NCBI GenBank assembly: GCA_963791145.1
Contig: CAWBRT010000004.1
Span: forward strand, 1-64,000
DNA length: 64,000 nt
Origin: CAWBRT01 sp963791145
GTDB lineage: Bacteria; Acidobacteriota; Terriglobia; Terriglobales; Acidobacteriaceae
Direction of reading: 5' to 3'
Shown here one piece after another: positions 32,877-42,597 of the stretch. Numbering within the stretch: the first letter of the stretch is position 1; each line of letters opens with the position of its first letter. The notes under the pieces were generated by a model. The model was not told the DNA's origin and made no database searches. It was given only the letters and a program-made list of their open reading frames with translations. A program made the translations under genes and the position numbers.

Positions 32877-33209
32877 ATGAAACAAATCGGTTGCTTATTG
32901 TTGCTCATTCTGTGTTTGAGTGTATGGATGTACGCGGCAGACTCAGACACGTCAATGGAGACCAGCGGCACGATCTGCAACACCCATTGCGTCATATACG
33001 GGCGAGACCTTTCCAGTTGCGACTCCAGCTGCACGGTCACCAGCGGTGAGGCTGTGCTTATTAACGATGCCGGCGAAGTCAAGAAGATCAAGAACCAGGA
33101 AATGTGTACAAGCCACATGGGCAAGCATGTAAAGATGACGGCTGTCCCAACAGAAAAGGACGGTGAGCAGTGGCTCCAAGTTAAGCAGCTCAACGATGAT
33201 GCTCGCTAG
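32877..33209 (+). CDS. Small exported cysteine-containing protein (DUF5818-like)
   Basis: 110 residues with a signal peptide (GCLLLLILCLSVWMYAADSD). The mature part has spaced cysteines (GTICNTHCVIYGRDLSSCDS, SCTVTSGEAVLINDAGEVKK, NQEMCTSHMGKHV), a pattern like the DUF5818 proteins common in Acidobacteriota, which end in an OB-like strand set. The assignment is from memory of the pattern and is tentative. Ribosome site aggaga fits ATG 32877. Function unknown. Confidence 0.6.
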   Translation: MKQIGCLLLLILCLSVWMYAADSDTSMETSGTICNTHCVIYGRDLSSCDSSCTVTSGEAVLINDAGEVKKIKNQEMCTSHMGKHVKMTAVPTEKDGEQWLQVKQLNDDAR

Positions 33210-33603
33210 TTCGTAGCCACCGGGACTGCTTCTCCACGGGTTGTCTTCGTACTGATTGCAGTTGAACTCTTTCATCGTTGCAAGCTGCACGCGTTGGGAC
33301 TGATGGGTTAGTCTCCCGGCCAGGTCAACGTGTCGCCCCAAGCGTTGACTGAAATCACCGAGTTCCTTATCGACATTCGCAATCGGCCCCCGGTCGGACT
33401 GTCGTCTGAAAAGACGTTGAGTTCAATCGGACGTGCCCAAAGGGGGGACACCGTGACCCAACCTGGTGCTACACAACGAGGCAGCGAGTTGGCAACTGAC
33501 GCCGTGCCTTGGGAGGCTTTTCCTAAGCCAAAGACGCCTGGGTTTACTCGATCCGCGCGTCATTCAGGCCGCTGTGCTAACTGAGATAGGTAGGAGTCGA
33601 ATC
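33210..33603. other. Intergenic stretch, nothing recognised
   Basis: No gene, repeat or terminator that I can support. The frame of the following peroxiredoxin-like gene is open upstream to about 33466 but the extension looks non-coding. Confidence 0.45.
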
Positions 33604-34215
33604 ATGCGCTTTGGCATTGTGCCCGGAGGTACCTTTCCCGACTACGAGCTGCCCGATCACACGAGCAGACTGCGCAGGCTCAGCGAACTGCAGGGCGATG
33701 ACCCGCTGATCCTCACCCTCGCGCGCGGCAACTACTGCCCGAAGGAGCACCAGCAGCACCTGGAACTGGCCGCGTTCTACCCGAAGATCGCCGTGGCCTA
33801 CACCCAGATCGCCACGATCTCCACCGATGACCATCACACGCTCCAGGAGTTCCGTGCGTCGGTCGGCGCCCAGTGGACCTTCCTCTCCGACCCTGACCGA
33901 ACGGTGCAGAAGGACCTCGACATCCAGGAGTACACCGACCCCGAGCACAACCCGATGATCCCGCACACGCTGGTGCTCAAGCCGGGCCTCGTGATCCACA
34001 GCATCTACAACGGCTACTGGTTCTGGGGCCGCCCGTCGTTCATCGACCTCTGGCACGACCTGCGCGCCGTCACGCAGCGAGATCCGCCCCGACTGGGACC
34101 TGAGCACCCCGGGCTCCGCGAGGCTTGGAACGCGGGCGACTTCTCGCGCTTCCACGGGTGGAACAAACGGGCCGATGCGAAAGCGGCCCCGGTTGGACTG
34201 AAGAAGGAACGGTGA
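33604..34215 (+). CDS. Peroxiredoxin/redoxin-like protein with a single active-site cysteine
   Basis: 203 residues from ATG 33604 (MRFGIVPGGTFPDYELPDHT; upstream aggtagga). AhpC/TSA-type thioredoxin fold: LILTLARGNYCPKEHQQHLE carries one Cys where two-Cys redoxins have CPxC; then IATISTDDHHTLQEFRASVG and FLSDPDRTVQKDLDIQEYTD. The C-terminal 50 residues (IYNGYWFWGRPSFIDLWHDL) are typical of a subgroup of predicted redoxins. GC-rich third positions are conspicuous compared with the preceding genes, as in the next gene, so both may have been acquired together. Confidence 0.78.
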   Translation: MRFGIVPGGTFPDYELPDHTSRLRRLSELQGDDPLILTLARGNYCPKEHQQHLELAAFYPKIAVAYTQIATISTDDHHTLQEFRASVGAQWTFLSDPDRTVQKDLDIQEYTDPEHNPMIPHTLVLKPGLVIHSIYNGYWFWGRPSFIDLWHDLRAVTQRDPPRLGPEHPGLREAWNAGDFSRFHGWNKRADAKAAPVGLKKER

Positions 34216-34457
34216 CCGTAAGCCGCGAACCGGAACTCGCCTGCCAGACCGTCGTCGTACTCGGCGGTAGATTGGAGTCCGCATGGCAAAACTGACATAT
34301 GTCAGGAAATCATTGCACTGCTGGTCATCGGCCCCCACAACGATTTCATTTCCGAGAGAGGCAAGGTATTGGATCGCTTGAAGACTGCTACAGACGCAGA
34401 TGATTGTGTTCCTCATATGTTGCAAATCCTGAATACAGCGCGTCCAAGCGGAACGGG

Positions 34458-36229
34458 ATGGCTAAACTACTGTCGGTGAACGTCGGACTTCCACGCGATA
34501 TCGCAGTGGAAAGGCCGCACTGTGCACACCGGGATCTGGAAGAATCCGGTGCACGGCCGCTGTCGGGTCGGCCGGTTGAATCTGGCGGGAGACGGTCAAG
34601 GCGACTTGGCCGGGCACGGGGGCGAGCATCGAGCCGTCTTCGTCTACCAGATTGAATCGTATCGCTATTGGCAGGAGCAGCTGAAGAGGACCGACTTCGT
34701 CCACGGACAGTTCGGCGAGAATTTCACGATCGAAGAGGATTGCCCGACGATGCGGTATGCATCGGCGACCGTTATCAGATCGGCAGCGCGCTGTTCGAGG
34801 TCACTCAACCTCGCGTCACTTGCTATCGCGTCGGCATTCGGATGAACGAGCCCCGGATGGCGGCATTGCTGACCTCCAGCGGACGGCCGGGGTTCTACTT
34901 CCGCGTTCTGCAGGAAGGCGAGGTGGGTGCGGGCGACGAAATCGTGAAGGTGGGAGAGGCGGAGGAGCGAATGACCGTCGCGGAGATCAACGCGCTCCTC
35001 TATTTGCCCAATCATGCACGCGATCGGCTGGAGCGCGCATTGCGGATCGAAGCGCTTTCGCCCGGATGGCGCTGGTTCGTTTGAGGCGTTACTGCAGAGC
35101 CCAACAACTGCCGCGGGAAGTGGAAACGCGGGGCTCGCGCCGGCAGCAGCCGCGCATCCGGCTGCACCAGGATTTCGGCCGCTCGCGGTGACGGCAATCG
35201 ATCGCGAGTCTGCGGACGTGCTCTCGTTGACGATGCAGAGCCCGGACGGTCATCCGCTGCCGACGGCTCTGCCGGGCCAGTACGTGGTTGTGCGTCTTCA
35301 GCCGACCGACCGGCGGCGCGCCGTTCTTTCGCAGCTACTCGCTCTCGGGTCCTCTCTCGGCGGAGCGCTATCGAATCAGCGTGAAGATCGAGCCGAATGG
35401 AGCGGCCGGAACCTACCTGCGGGAGCATGTCCGTGTGGGCGATGCTCTCGACGTCAGCTCGCCGCGCGGAAGCTTCATTCTTGCAGTCGGGAGAGCGGCC
35501 GGTCGTGCTGCTCAGCGCGGGAATCGGGGCGACGCCTGTTCTGGCGATGCTGCACGCGCTGGCGGAGTCCCGCTCAGCACGGCAGGTCCTGTGGCTGCAC
35601 GCCGCTCGCGATCGGCAACATCATCCATTCGCCGCCGAAGTCCGCCGCCTCATGCTCGCGCTCCCGCAACGGCCGCAGCTACGTTTGTTACAGCAGGCCG
35701 GGCCCCAACGACAAGAAGGGTGAGGATTTCGACGCTGCCGGTCACCTGTCGCGACCGGTGTTCGACGAGGTCGGTGTTCCACGAGAGGCGGACGTCTACC
35801 TCTGCGGGCCCAACTCGCTTCATGGCAGACATGAAAGAGGCGCTCACTACTATGGGTGTCGCGCCGGAGCGGATTCACGTCGAAATCTTCAACGGCAGCG
35901 AGTCGATGACTCCGGGCGTCGTCGGCGCAGCGAAGGCGAACTCCGCATGTGCCGCGTGACGACGGCAACACCGGTCCGCTGGTATCGTTCGCGCGCAGTG
36001 GCATCGCCGCACACTGGAAGGCGTCGGCTACCAGAGCATTTTAGAGCTGGCCGAGGCGTGTGATGTTCCGGTCCGTTGGTCGTGCCGGACCGGTGTTTGT
36101 CACAGCTGTGAGAGTGGTTTGGTTTCGGGGGCGGTCGTCTACGGGCCGGAGCCCCTCGAAAAGCCCGCCGACGGCAACCTTCTCATTTGCTGCTCGCAAC
36201 CGGCCGGCGACGTCGTCATCGATTTGTGA
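34458..36229 (+). pseudogene. MOSC - ferredoxin reductase - [2Fe-2S] ferredoxin fusion, heavily frameshifted
   Basis: Pieces in several frames together spell one protein of about 590 residues: a MOSC domain (MAKLLSVNVGLPRDIA, GDLAGHGGEHRAVFVYQIES, YWQEQLKRTDFVHGQFGENF, PRVTCYRVGIRM with the MOSC Cys); a linker; an FAD/NAD reductase domain (TMQSPDGHPLPTALPGQYVV, EPNGAAGTYLREHVRVGDAL, VVLLSAGIGATPVLAMLHAL, DVYLCGP); and a plant-type ferredoxin end (CRTGVCHSCESGL ... LLICCSQPAG). The architecture exists as an intact gene in other bacteria. Here I count at least seven frame changes between 34500 and 36050, so no functional product is expected unless the sequence is faulty. ATG 34458 to TGA 36227-36229. 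Confidence 0.82.
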
Positions 36230-36365
36230 GCCTGACCGGGGTTCGGAAGAATCACACCTCTAACTTCCCATAACGCGGTTTTGGGCCCCTGCCCGTAGTG
36301 GAAGGAGAGGCTGACAAACGCCAGAGGCCGATAGCGGCCAGAGGGTCTCAGGCGGAGAATGATGG

Positions 36366-37163
36366 TCAACCTCGTGGCTGTGCCTGCCGTACCATCTCTA
36401 CTAGAACGTCTCTGGTTTCCGCCGGACTGTTCACCTCCCGCAACAGCGCGATGCGGGCGCCACGCACGCCATCCGGAGTCTTCAGCCGCAGATGAAAGCC
36501 CAGGCGGTCGATCGAAGTCATGATTGCTTCCTGCGACTCGACGCCGGCGAAACTCCGCGCCAGCAGAATGAGCGCGTCTTTATGCTCGGCATTCATGTGT
36601 TGCGCGATTCCAGATGCGGCGTCAGCCAGCGGGTCGGGTTGGGCACGTTCATAGTCGTGTGCGGTGATCCAGCCCATTACGCCGAAGCCGCCCACGTAGT
36701 AAACGTCCACGACTTCCATGCGGTAAAAAGAAAAGTCTTCGTAATCTACCCAGTATTTGCTGTTCTCGTAGCGGGCCAGGTAGAGCTTGCGAGCTTCCGC
36801 AATCTCTGGCTGTTCTATTGTTAGAACCCTGCCCAGTAGAGTAACCCTGGACGCGCCCAGCGGATCGCCGCTCGCGTCAGGTTGTGTTACCAGCAAACTG
36901 GCATGCGGGTTCGCCAACAGATTGTGGGTGTGCATGGCCATCGTACTGATAAGAAAGATGGGGCGCCCCCGCTGGTCGGCTCCGTAGGGCATAACCGAAC
37001 CGAAGGGAAAGCCCGGCTGCTTGCGTGAGAGGGTTGAGAGGCTCCCGATACGGCCCAAGTAGGCGAGGGTGCGAGCGCGCTCGGCGAACGAAGGCTCAGG
37101 CATAGCAGGCTGGCCAGTTGCCGGGCCACCGCCTGCGTGCTTTCCGGCCGATGAAGATGACAC
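36366..37163 (-). CDS. HugZ-like heme-utilisation/pyridoxamine-oxidase-fold protein
   Basis: 265 residues. N-terminal split-barrel (SFAERARTLAYLGRIGSLST, then GFPFGSVMPYGADQRGRPIF and VTLLGRVLTIEQ) followed by a DUF2470-type domain (GIAQHMNAEHKDALILLARS ... RIALLREVNSPAETRDVLVE). This two-domain layout is that of HugZ/HutZ-like proteins, which bind or degrade heme; others bind flavin. GTG 37163 has an aggag site about 10 bp away; ATG 37103 (MPEPSFAERA) matches the usual family start and is the alternative. Confidence 0.82.
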   Translation of the reverse strand: MSSSSAGKHAGGGPATGQPAMPEPSFAERARTLAYLGRIGSLSTLSRKQPGFPFGSVMPYGADQRGRPIFLISTMAMHTHNLLANPHASLLVTQPDASGDPLGASRVTLLGRVLTIEQPEIAEARKLYLARYENSKYWVDYEDFSFYRMEVVDVYYVGGFGVMGWITAHDYERAQPDPLADAASGIAQHMNAEHKDALILLARSFAGVESQEAIMTSIDRLGFHLRLKTPDGVRGARIALLREVNSPAETRDVLVEMVRQAQPRG

Positions 37164-37275
37164 CTGACGATCTCCTGATCAACTCAACTTGGTCATTGTG
37201 AATAGATGCGCGAATGGGCCGCGGAGAACACCAAATGACGGGAACCCGTTTCGTTCCGCCCAGGTTAGTGAGTAC

Positions 37276-38442
37276 TTACAGCGCCGATCCCGCACATGCA
37301 CCCGAGGCCCACGCCCACTGGAAATTGAACCCTCCCAAGTGGCCGGTCACATCCACGACTTCTCCGATGAAGAATAGGCCGCGAACTTTGCGGCTCTCCA
37401 TCGTCTTGGCCCACAGCTCGCCAGTATCCACTCCTCCGGCTGTTACCTCGGCTTTGTCATAGCCCTCGGTATCGGCCGGTGTGATCGCCCATTGATGTGC
37501 CTGAAGCTCCAGCGCCTCAAGTGCGGCGTTCGTCCAGTTCGCAGGGGTGTGCAGCTCAAGCCAGCGTTCCGCCAGCCGGTTCGGCAGAGCAGCGCGGAAA
37601 GCTCTCTTCGCCGCGCTTAGATCTCTGGACGAGTTTGAGTTGCGAAGCATCGCCGTAACATTCCTCTCGGGGGCCAGGTCAATCAGGATCGGCTGCAGCT
37701 TATTCCAATACGATGAGATTTGCAGGATAGCTGGCCCACTCAAGCCTCGATGCGTGATGAGCATCTTCTCGCGAAAACCCTGTTTGCCGGAGGACGCCAC
37801 CACATCGGCCGCGACCCCAGCCAGGTCGCAGTAGCGCTCGCGGTCTTCGTCCCCTAGCACCAGCGGGACCAGCGCCGGCCGCATGGGACGAATCACCAAC
37901 CCAAACTGACGTGCCAGCTCATATCCGAAGCCGGTAGCCCCCATCTTGGGAATAGATAGCCCGCCGGTTGCGACCACAACTGCTGGCGCATGAAACTCCT
38001 TCTCCCCCGCGCGCACCACGAAGCGGGTATCGCGCCGAACCTCGTCGATCGCCGTATTTAGAAACAGTTGGACACCGGTGGTGCGGCACTCGCACTCCAG
38101 CATGCTCAAGATATCCTGGGACGAGCGGTCGCAAAATAACTGTCCCAATGTCTTTTCGTGGTAAGGAATACGGTGCTTCTCGACCAGGGCAATAAAGTCC
38201 GAAGGTGTGTATCGGGCCAGCGCGGATTTTGCGAAATGCGGGTTGTGAGAGATGAAATGCTCCGGTTGGCAGTAGATGTTGGTGAAGTTACAGCGGCCTC
38301 CGCCGGAAATAAGAATCTTCTTGCCCGCCCGCTCGGCGCGCTCAAGCACGGCCACGCGCCGTCCGCGTTTGCCGGCTTCCACCGCGCACATTAAGCCGGC
38401 AGCTCCCGCGCCCAGAACGATAGCATCAAAATTGTGAGTCAA
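37276..38442 (-). CDS. FAD-dependent oxidoreductase of the HI0933/YhiN family
   Basis: 388 residues. N-terminal FAD motif DAIVLGAGAAGLMCAVEAGK, then the family hallmark KKILISGGGRCNFTN and VVVATGGLSIPKMGATGFGY, and C-terminal FFIGEVVDVTGHLGGFNFQW. Length is normal for the family. The enzymes are flavoproteins of uncertain substrate. ATG 38442. Separate from HugZ by 112 bp on the same strand. Confidence 0.9.
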   Translation of the reverse strand: MTHNFDAIVLGAGAAGLMCAVEAGKRGRRVAVLERAERAGKKILISGGGRCNFTNIYCQPEHFISHNPHFAKSALARYTPSDFIALVEKHRIPYHEKTLGQLFCDRSSQDILSMLECECRTTGVQLFLNTAIDEVRRDTRFVVRAGEKEFHAPAVVVATGGLSIPKMGATGFGYELARQFGLVIRPMRPALVPLVLGDEDRERYCDLAGVAADVVASSGKQGFREKMLITHRGLSGPAILQISSYWNKLQPILIDLAPERNVTAMLRNSNSSRDLSAAKRAFRAALPNRLAERWLELHTPANWTNAALEALELQAHQWAITPADTEGYDKAEVTAGGVDTGELWAKTMESRKVRGLFFIGEVVDVTGHLGGFNFQWAWASGACAGSAL

Positions 38443-38592
38443 GGAAACCTCAGCCGCTCAGGCCAGACCGTCGTCTTCAGTCTGTATTTTGCAACCGATA
38501 GCGCAAAACAGCAAAGGCACGAGCGCTAGTTACTTGCTCCACGGGATTTTAGTGTACCGGATACGGCGAGTGAAATGCTGGAGGATAGCTTT

Positions 38593-39201
38593 CTAGCGAC
38601 CAAGAACAAACGCAACGATGGTGTCACCACTCTTCCCGGTAGCAGCTTCCGCCCGCGCGAGAAGCTTTGCTTCGAGATCGTCAGTGTCTGCGTGGAGTTC
38701 GCACGCGGCGATCTGTTCCGTGGTCGCACCATGGAAGCAAAGTTCGCAAACACCGAAGCCGCCTTCCGAGGCGTAGCGGTGGTCCGAAGACGCGGCATGT
38801 CATCGGGACGCGCCGTATACAGATCGCATGTGCCGGTCTTGGGATCAAGCACCGGGCAAGGTTCGTCATTGGCGAAGTCTTCGAAATCTTTGCCGATCCT
38901 CGTCGAGTATTCCTGTGGATGGGTCTCCCGGAAAGCCAGCGCGTAGGCGGCGTACTGCAGCACGGGCGCGCTGGCGCACCCGCTTCGCCCGCTCGGGATC
39001 CTGCTGCTCCAGTTCAGCCAGACCGTCTTGTAACCTGATGGCGTCCAGTTGCGTGATAGCGAACACCCCAATGCAGCACTGAGTACAGCCTGGGCGACAC
39101 ACCAGCCAGGGGCCGCTCCTGCGAGCGGAGTCTTCGAGCGCAGCGTCCACGATCTGCACCAGTTCACGGTCGGCACCGCGGAGTGACTCAGGGCTGCGCA
39201 T
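38593..39201 (-). pseudogene. YkgJ-type CxxxCxxCC zinc/iron-chelating domain protein, frameshifted
   Basis: ATG 39201 begins MRSPESLRGADRELVQIVDA and includes the hallmark CRPGCTQCCIGVFAITQLDA, then breaks after RAKRVRQRARA (about 38990). The next portions, FANDEPCPVLDPKTGTCDLY and MTCRVFGPPLRLG and the last CELHTDTDD-like stretch to the stop at 38593, lie in other frames. At least three frame changes are needed. Cysteine-rich domain of unknown role, probably metal binding. Confidence 0.72.
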
Positions 39202-39499
39202 GTCGACATCCTATCCCACCCACCCGCACAATGCGAGTGACCGCACGCCAGCAGCACACGTCACTCCATACGTTTAGGATGGGCCCATTGTGCGTTCCCC
39301 AAAAAACATACGGCCACTTACTCCCGACGCATGTCGTGTCCATCTGCGCAGGCACCTCATTCCTGATTGACACCGTCAACAACACTTTCAGAAGCCGGGC
39401 CAGAAGTCAGGTTCTGGGAAGTCAGCCTTGGTCAGGAGGCGACAGCTCTGATTTCGCAAAATGCAGTCTCGGGATATCCCAGTACTGCTGCCAATGTCT
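39202..39499. other. Intergenic stretch with a degenerate palindromic repeat
   Basis: No gene. Around 39391-39480 (aagtcaggttctgggaagtc ... gggatatcccag) the sequence resembles one arm of the palindromic element best seen at 41197-41259. Confidence 0.4.
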
Positions 39500-40699
39500 T
39501 TACTTACTTATGGCCGCGATCGACTTGCCGGTTGGCAGAAGCCTGCGATAGATGCTCTCAATCTGTTGGTGGCTCAGCTTCTTGGGATTGTTCACTAAGA
39601 GCCTGGTTACTTTAAGGGCCGCCCGTGCGAGTCCATCGATGTCCTTGTCTTCGACACCATAGTCCCCCAAGTTCTGCGGTATTCTCAATTCGGCGATCCA
39701 TTCCTGAATACGCCCAATTACTGCTGAACCAAGGGTCGATGTATCCCCGTGCACACCCATTGCCTTCGCCACCTCGGCCATCCGTGGCTGAATCGCGTCG
39801 GCATTGAATTCCGTGACATGCGGGAACAGCATCGAGTTGGAAACGCCGTGCGGAATCCCGAACTTCCCTCCCAATGGGTAAGCCAACGCGTGAACGGCGG
39901 CGGTGCCTGCCGACGTTATTGCCATTCCTCCATAAAGCGCTCCCAGCATCATTCCTTCTCTGGCCTCGAGGTTGTCGGGCTGTTTGTACGCGATCAAGAT
40001 ATTCCGGGAGACCAGCCGCATGCCCTCGATGGCGAACAGATCGGCGATAGGGTTCGCCTTCGTCGAGATAAAGGATTCGAACGAGTGGATGAACGCGTCC
40101 ATGCCGGTGAATGCCGTCACGAACGGCGGGAGTCCTACGGTGACCAGCGCATCGATCAGGACGAGCGCGGGAAGGAGATACCGGCTGACAACACCGATCT
40201 TCAGTTCCTGTTCCGGCAGGGTAACAATAGCATTCGGGGTTGCTTCCGATCCGGTTCCCGCGGTGGTCGGGATGAGTACGGTCGGGATCCCGGGCTTTGC
40301 AACCAGGTTTACACCCAGCATGTCTTCCAGCTTTTGGCTGTTGGTGCGCAATACTGCCACCAGTTTCGTGGCATCCATGACACTGCCGCCGCCAAAGCCA
40401 ATCAAGACATCGTAATTCTCGCCCGCGGTCTGCCGGTGGACCTCTGTAACGTTCGCGGCGGTCGGTTCAGACAGAACACTATCAACTACGCTCACCGCAA
40501 TGCCGGAGTTGCTCAACTGCTGGACAATCTGATCCACCATGCCACTGTCTCTGAGTGACGGCTGCGTCAGAAGCAACACGCTTCTGGCACCCAGTGCAGA
40601 TTGCAGTTCATGGCTTAACGTGGCCAAGCACCCCGAGCCCGCAACAATCTCGCTCGCCGTAGCAAACTTATACGGCTTCGATACGTTCTTGATCGACAT
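39500..40699 (-). CDS. Iron-containing alcohol dehydrogenase
   Basis: 399 residues. NAD(P) loop GFGGGSVMDATKLVAVL, nucleotide region IPTTAGTGSEATPNAIV, and metal-binding region GMDAFIHSFESFISTKANPI, HALAYPLGGKFGIPHGVSNS with the conserved histidines. Family III dehydrogenases oxidise or reduce small alcohols, diols or semialdehydes. ATG 40699. Monocistronic; no close neighbour on this strand. Confidence 0.92.
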   Translation of the reverse strand: MSIKNVSKPYKFATASEIVAGSGCLATLSHELQSALGARSVLLLTQPSLRDSGMVDQIVQQLSNSGIAVSVVDSVLSEPTAANVTEVHRQTAGENYDVLIGFGGGSVMDATKLVAVLRTNSQKLEDMLGVNLVAKPGIPTVLIPTTAGTGSEATPNAIVTLPEQELKIGVVSRYLLPALVLIDALVTVGLPPFVTAFTGMDAFIHSFESFISTKANPIADLFAIEGMRLVSRNILIAYKQPDNLEAREGMMLGALYGGMAITSAGTAAVHALAYPLGGKFGIPHGVSNSMLFPHVTEFNADAIQPRMAEVAKAMGVHGDTSTLGSAVIGRIQEWIAELRIPQNLGDYGVEDKDIDGLARAALKVTRLLVNNPKKLSHQQIESIYRRLLPTGKSIAAISK

Positions 40700-41160
40700 C
40701 TCTCTGATCCTTCCCCGATCCTTCAGGCTTTCACAACAGTTTCCAGTAACCCGATCGGCAACACGTCATTCGGAGTGTCAGTTTGTCGCTTTGGCGAACC
40801 CTCCCAGCCCCTGATGAAACATTATTAGCGTCTTGGCGTTGTGATCAAGTATCAGGTGAACGCCAGGCAGGGGGTATTCAAACCCCGATACGGTTCTCCT
40901 ATGCCGGTTTCGCAAACCGCCGCCCCCTACCCTAAGCCACTCGGACATGTCTCGTCGGCGGCAGCCACCAGCCTTTGCACCGGTCAGGGAGGCCAGGTGC
41001 GGTAATGATGTGCCTGTCCAGTTCCTCAACTCCAACCGCTGCGGCCGCTGCTCCTGTAAGGCACCCCGATATTGTAACGGAAGCCATCCATCATGTCGGC
41101 GGCAAATCCTCAGCCGGAATCAGTCTGGTGCTACGAAAACGACAAGAGACGAACCTGGGT
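40700..41160. other. Intergenic stretch, nothing recognised
   Basis: No gene-like frame with a known domain. It must include the promoter of the iron alcohol dehydrogenase (right of 40699), but no clear -35/-10 pair was identified. Confidence 0.4.
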
Positions 41161-41259
41161 CAAGCGGCTTCGAGACAGCCGCTTGGAGGACGCGATCCCG
41201 AAGTCGGCTTCTGGGAACTCAGCCTCTGGCTTCCCAGAACGCGGTTTCGGGGTCCCGAA
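41161..41259. repeat. Palindromic (REP-like) element
   Basis: Two hairpins lie close together. CAAGCGGC/GCCGCTTG spans 41161-41185. A long one has arms CCCGAA ... TTCTGGGAA (41197-41217) and TTCCCAGAA ... TTCGGG (41231-41251), with 6-base internal bulges and a 13-base loop. A further CCCGAA (41254-41259) can pair with the TTCGGG. The word ttcccagaacgcggtttc recurs near 45338 and 46429. Confidence 0.6.
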
Positions 41260-41349
41260 ACCGAACCGCTTTATCGGCTTTGGCCCATGGCCAACGTCCA
41301 TATCCTGACGTTTCGGTGCAACTGTCTGCGGGCAAAGGAAATTCAGGTC

Positions 41350-41388
41350 TTGACATATCACAATATGCAATTATAATATCGCAATCTG
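41350..41388 (+). promoter_or_regulatory. Near-consensus promoter and direct-repeat operator of the XRE-flotillin operon
   Basis: TTGACA (41350-41355), 16 bp, TATAAT (41372-41377). Two 13-bp direct repeats ATATCrCAATmTG lie at 41355-41367 and 41376-41388, exactly 21 bp (two helical turns) apart, flanking and overlapping the -10. The first gene encodes an XRE regulator that could bind them. The leader before ATG 41393 is under 10 bp. Confidence 0.75.
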
Positions 41389-41392
41389 TTAT

Positions 41393-41941
41393 ATGAAACT
41401 AGGCGACAAGCTTCGCTACCTGCGCCTGATGGAAGGTACGCTTCGCGGCCTGGGCCGGGAGATGACCCAGCAGGAATTGGCGCGGGCTCTGAAGGCTGAG
41501 TCAGGCAAGAGCCTAAGCCAGTCATACTTGTCACAAATAGAAAATGGCGCTCGCCCCCACTTGACGAACTCTTCGCGTATGCTGCTCGCCAGGTTTTTCA
41601 AAGTGCATCCGGGATATCTCGTGGACGACCCCGACGGGTATCACGCCGAGTTGTTGTCGGATTTGCGCGTCCTGGAAGACACCCTCGATCTGTGGCTAAT
41701 CGCGGGCGCCGAACGTTTCCGCCGCGATCCGGAGATCCGCCACGCGCTGTTGCAGTTGGCCAAGCATGATGATTCGCGCAAATGCCTGGTCCTGCTGGCG
41801 GCAATCCTTGAGACTCCCAAACTCGTGGATCGCTTGATGGAAGTGCTGAAACCGGAGAGAGCGGTCGGGATGAGGGCAAACGCGCGCCAACCGAGTCAGA
41901 GCATCAGCGGCGCTATCGTAGGGCCTGGGGGGAACCCATGA
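41393..41941 (+). CDS. XRE-family transcriptional regulator
   Basis: 182 residues. The helix-turn-helix is in the first 70 residues (MTQQELARALKAESGKSLSQ, SYLSQIENGARPHLTNSSRM). The C-terminal part is helical (LDLWLIAGAERFRRDPEIRH, ALLQLAKHDDSRK) and may sense a signal or dimerise. First gene of an operon with a membrane protein, flotillin and PspA; it overlaps the second by four bases. It is a good candidate autorepressor acting at 41355-41388. Confidence 0.85.
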   Translation: MKLGDKLRYLRLMEGTLRGLGREMTQQELARALKAESGKSLSQSYLSQIENGARPHLTNSSRMLLARFFKVHPGYLVDDPDGYHAELLSDLRVLEDTLDLWLIAGAERFRRDPEIRHALLQLAKHDDSRKCLVLLAAILETPKLVDRLMEVLKPERAVGMRANARQPSQSISGAIVGPGGNP

Positions 41942-42579
41942 CGATTACTGACATGTACCTAATCTGCTTCATCGTGGGCCTGCTGTTGAGTCTGATCTCC
42001 TTTATCTTTGGCACGCTGCATCTCCACGCACAACTTCCGCTCATCGGACATGCTCCCCACCTGCCTCATGTTGGCCATACGGGTCCGCAATCTCCGCATG
42101 GCAGTGGCGGGTCAGAGGTGCCGCTGTTCAACTTCGGGACGGTAACCGCTTTTCTTGCCTGGTTTGGAGGTGTCGGGTACCTGTTGACACGGCACACCAG
42201 CCTGTATGCAGTTACGGCCGTTGTGCTCTCGTCGCTGGCAGGCGTCGTTGGTGCGGCTTTTGTCTTCCTGTTCGTCGCCAAGGTGCTGATGAAGCATGAG
42301 AAGAACCTGGACCCGGCGGACTACTCAATGATCGGCGTTCTCGGATTAGTAGTTAGCCCCATTCGTCAGGGTGGCACAGGTGAGATTGTTTACTCGCAGG
42401 AGGGCGTGCGGTGCGTAACTGGCGCACGAAGTGATGCGGAAGCGACGATTTCGAGGGGCGTGGAGGTAGTGGTGACGCGGTACGAAAAGGGAATTGCCTA
42501 CGTTCGGCCATGGGAGGAGCTTTCCGCTTCGGGGCAGGGCGCCTCGAAGAACGATTCGGTACAAGTAAGGAGCGACTAG
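41938..42579 (+). CDS. YqiJ/NfeD-like membrane protein
   Basis: 213 residues. Three or so membrane segments (MYLICFIVGLLLSLISFIFG, VTAFLAWFGGVGYLLTRHTS, VLSSLAGVVGAAFVFLFVAK) with a His/Pro-rich loop between the first and second (HAPHLPHVGHTGPQSPH). The C-terminal ~75 residues look like the OB-fold of NfeD/YqiJ proteins (IGVLGLVVSPIRQGGTGEIV), which pair with flotillins. Its position between the regulator and the flotillin gene supports this. Confidence 0.8.
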   Translation: MTITDMYLICFIVGLLLSLISFIFGTLHLHAQLPLIGHAPHLPHVGHTGPQSPHGSGGSEVPLFNFGTVTAFLAWFGGVGYLLTRHTSLYAVTAVVLSSLAGVVGAAFVFLFVAKVLMKHEKNLDPADYSMIGVLGLVVSPIRQGGTGEIVYSQEGVRCVTGARSDAEATISRGVEVVVTRYEKGIAYVRPWEELSASGQGASKNDSVQVRSD

Positions 42580-42597
42580 CTCGCATCAAGGAGGCAC

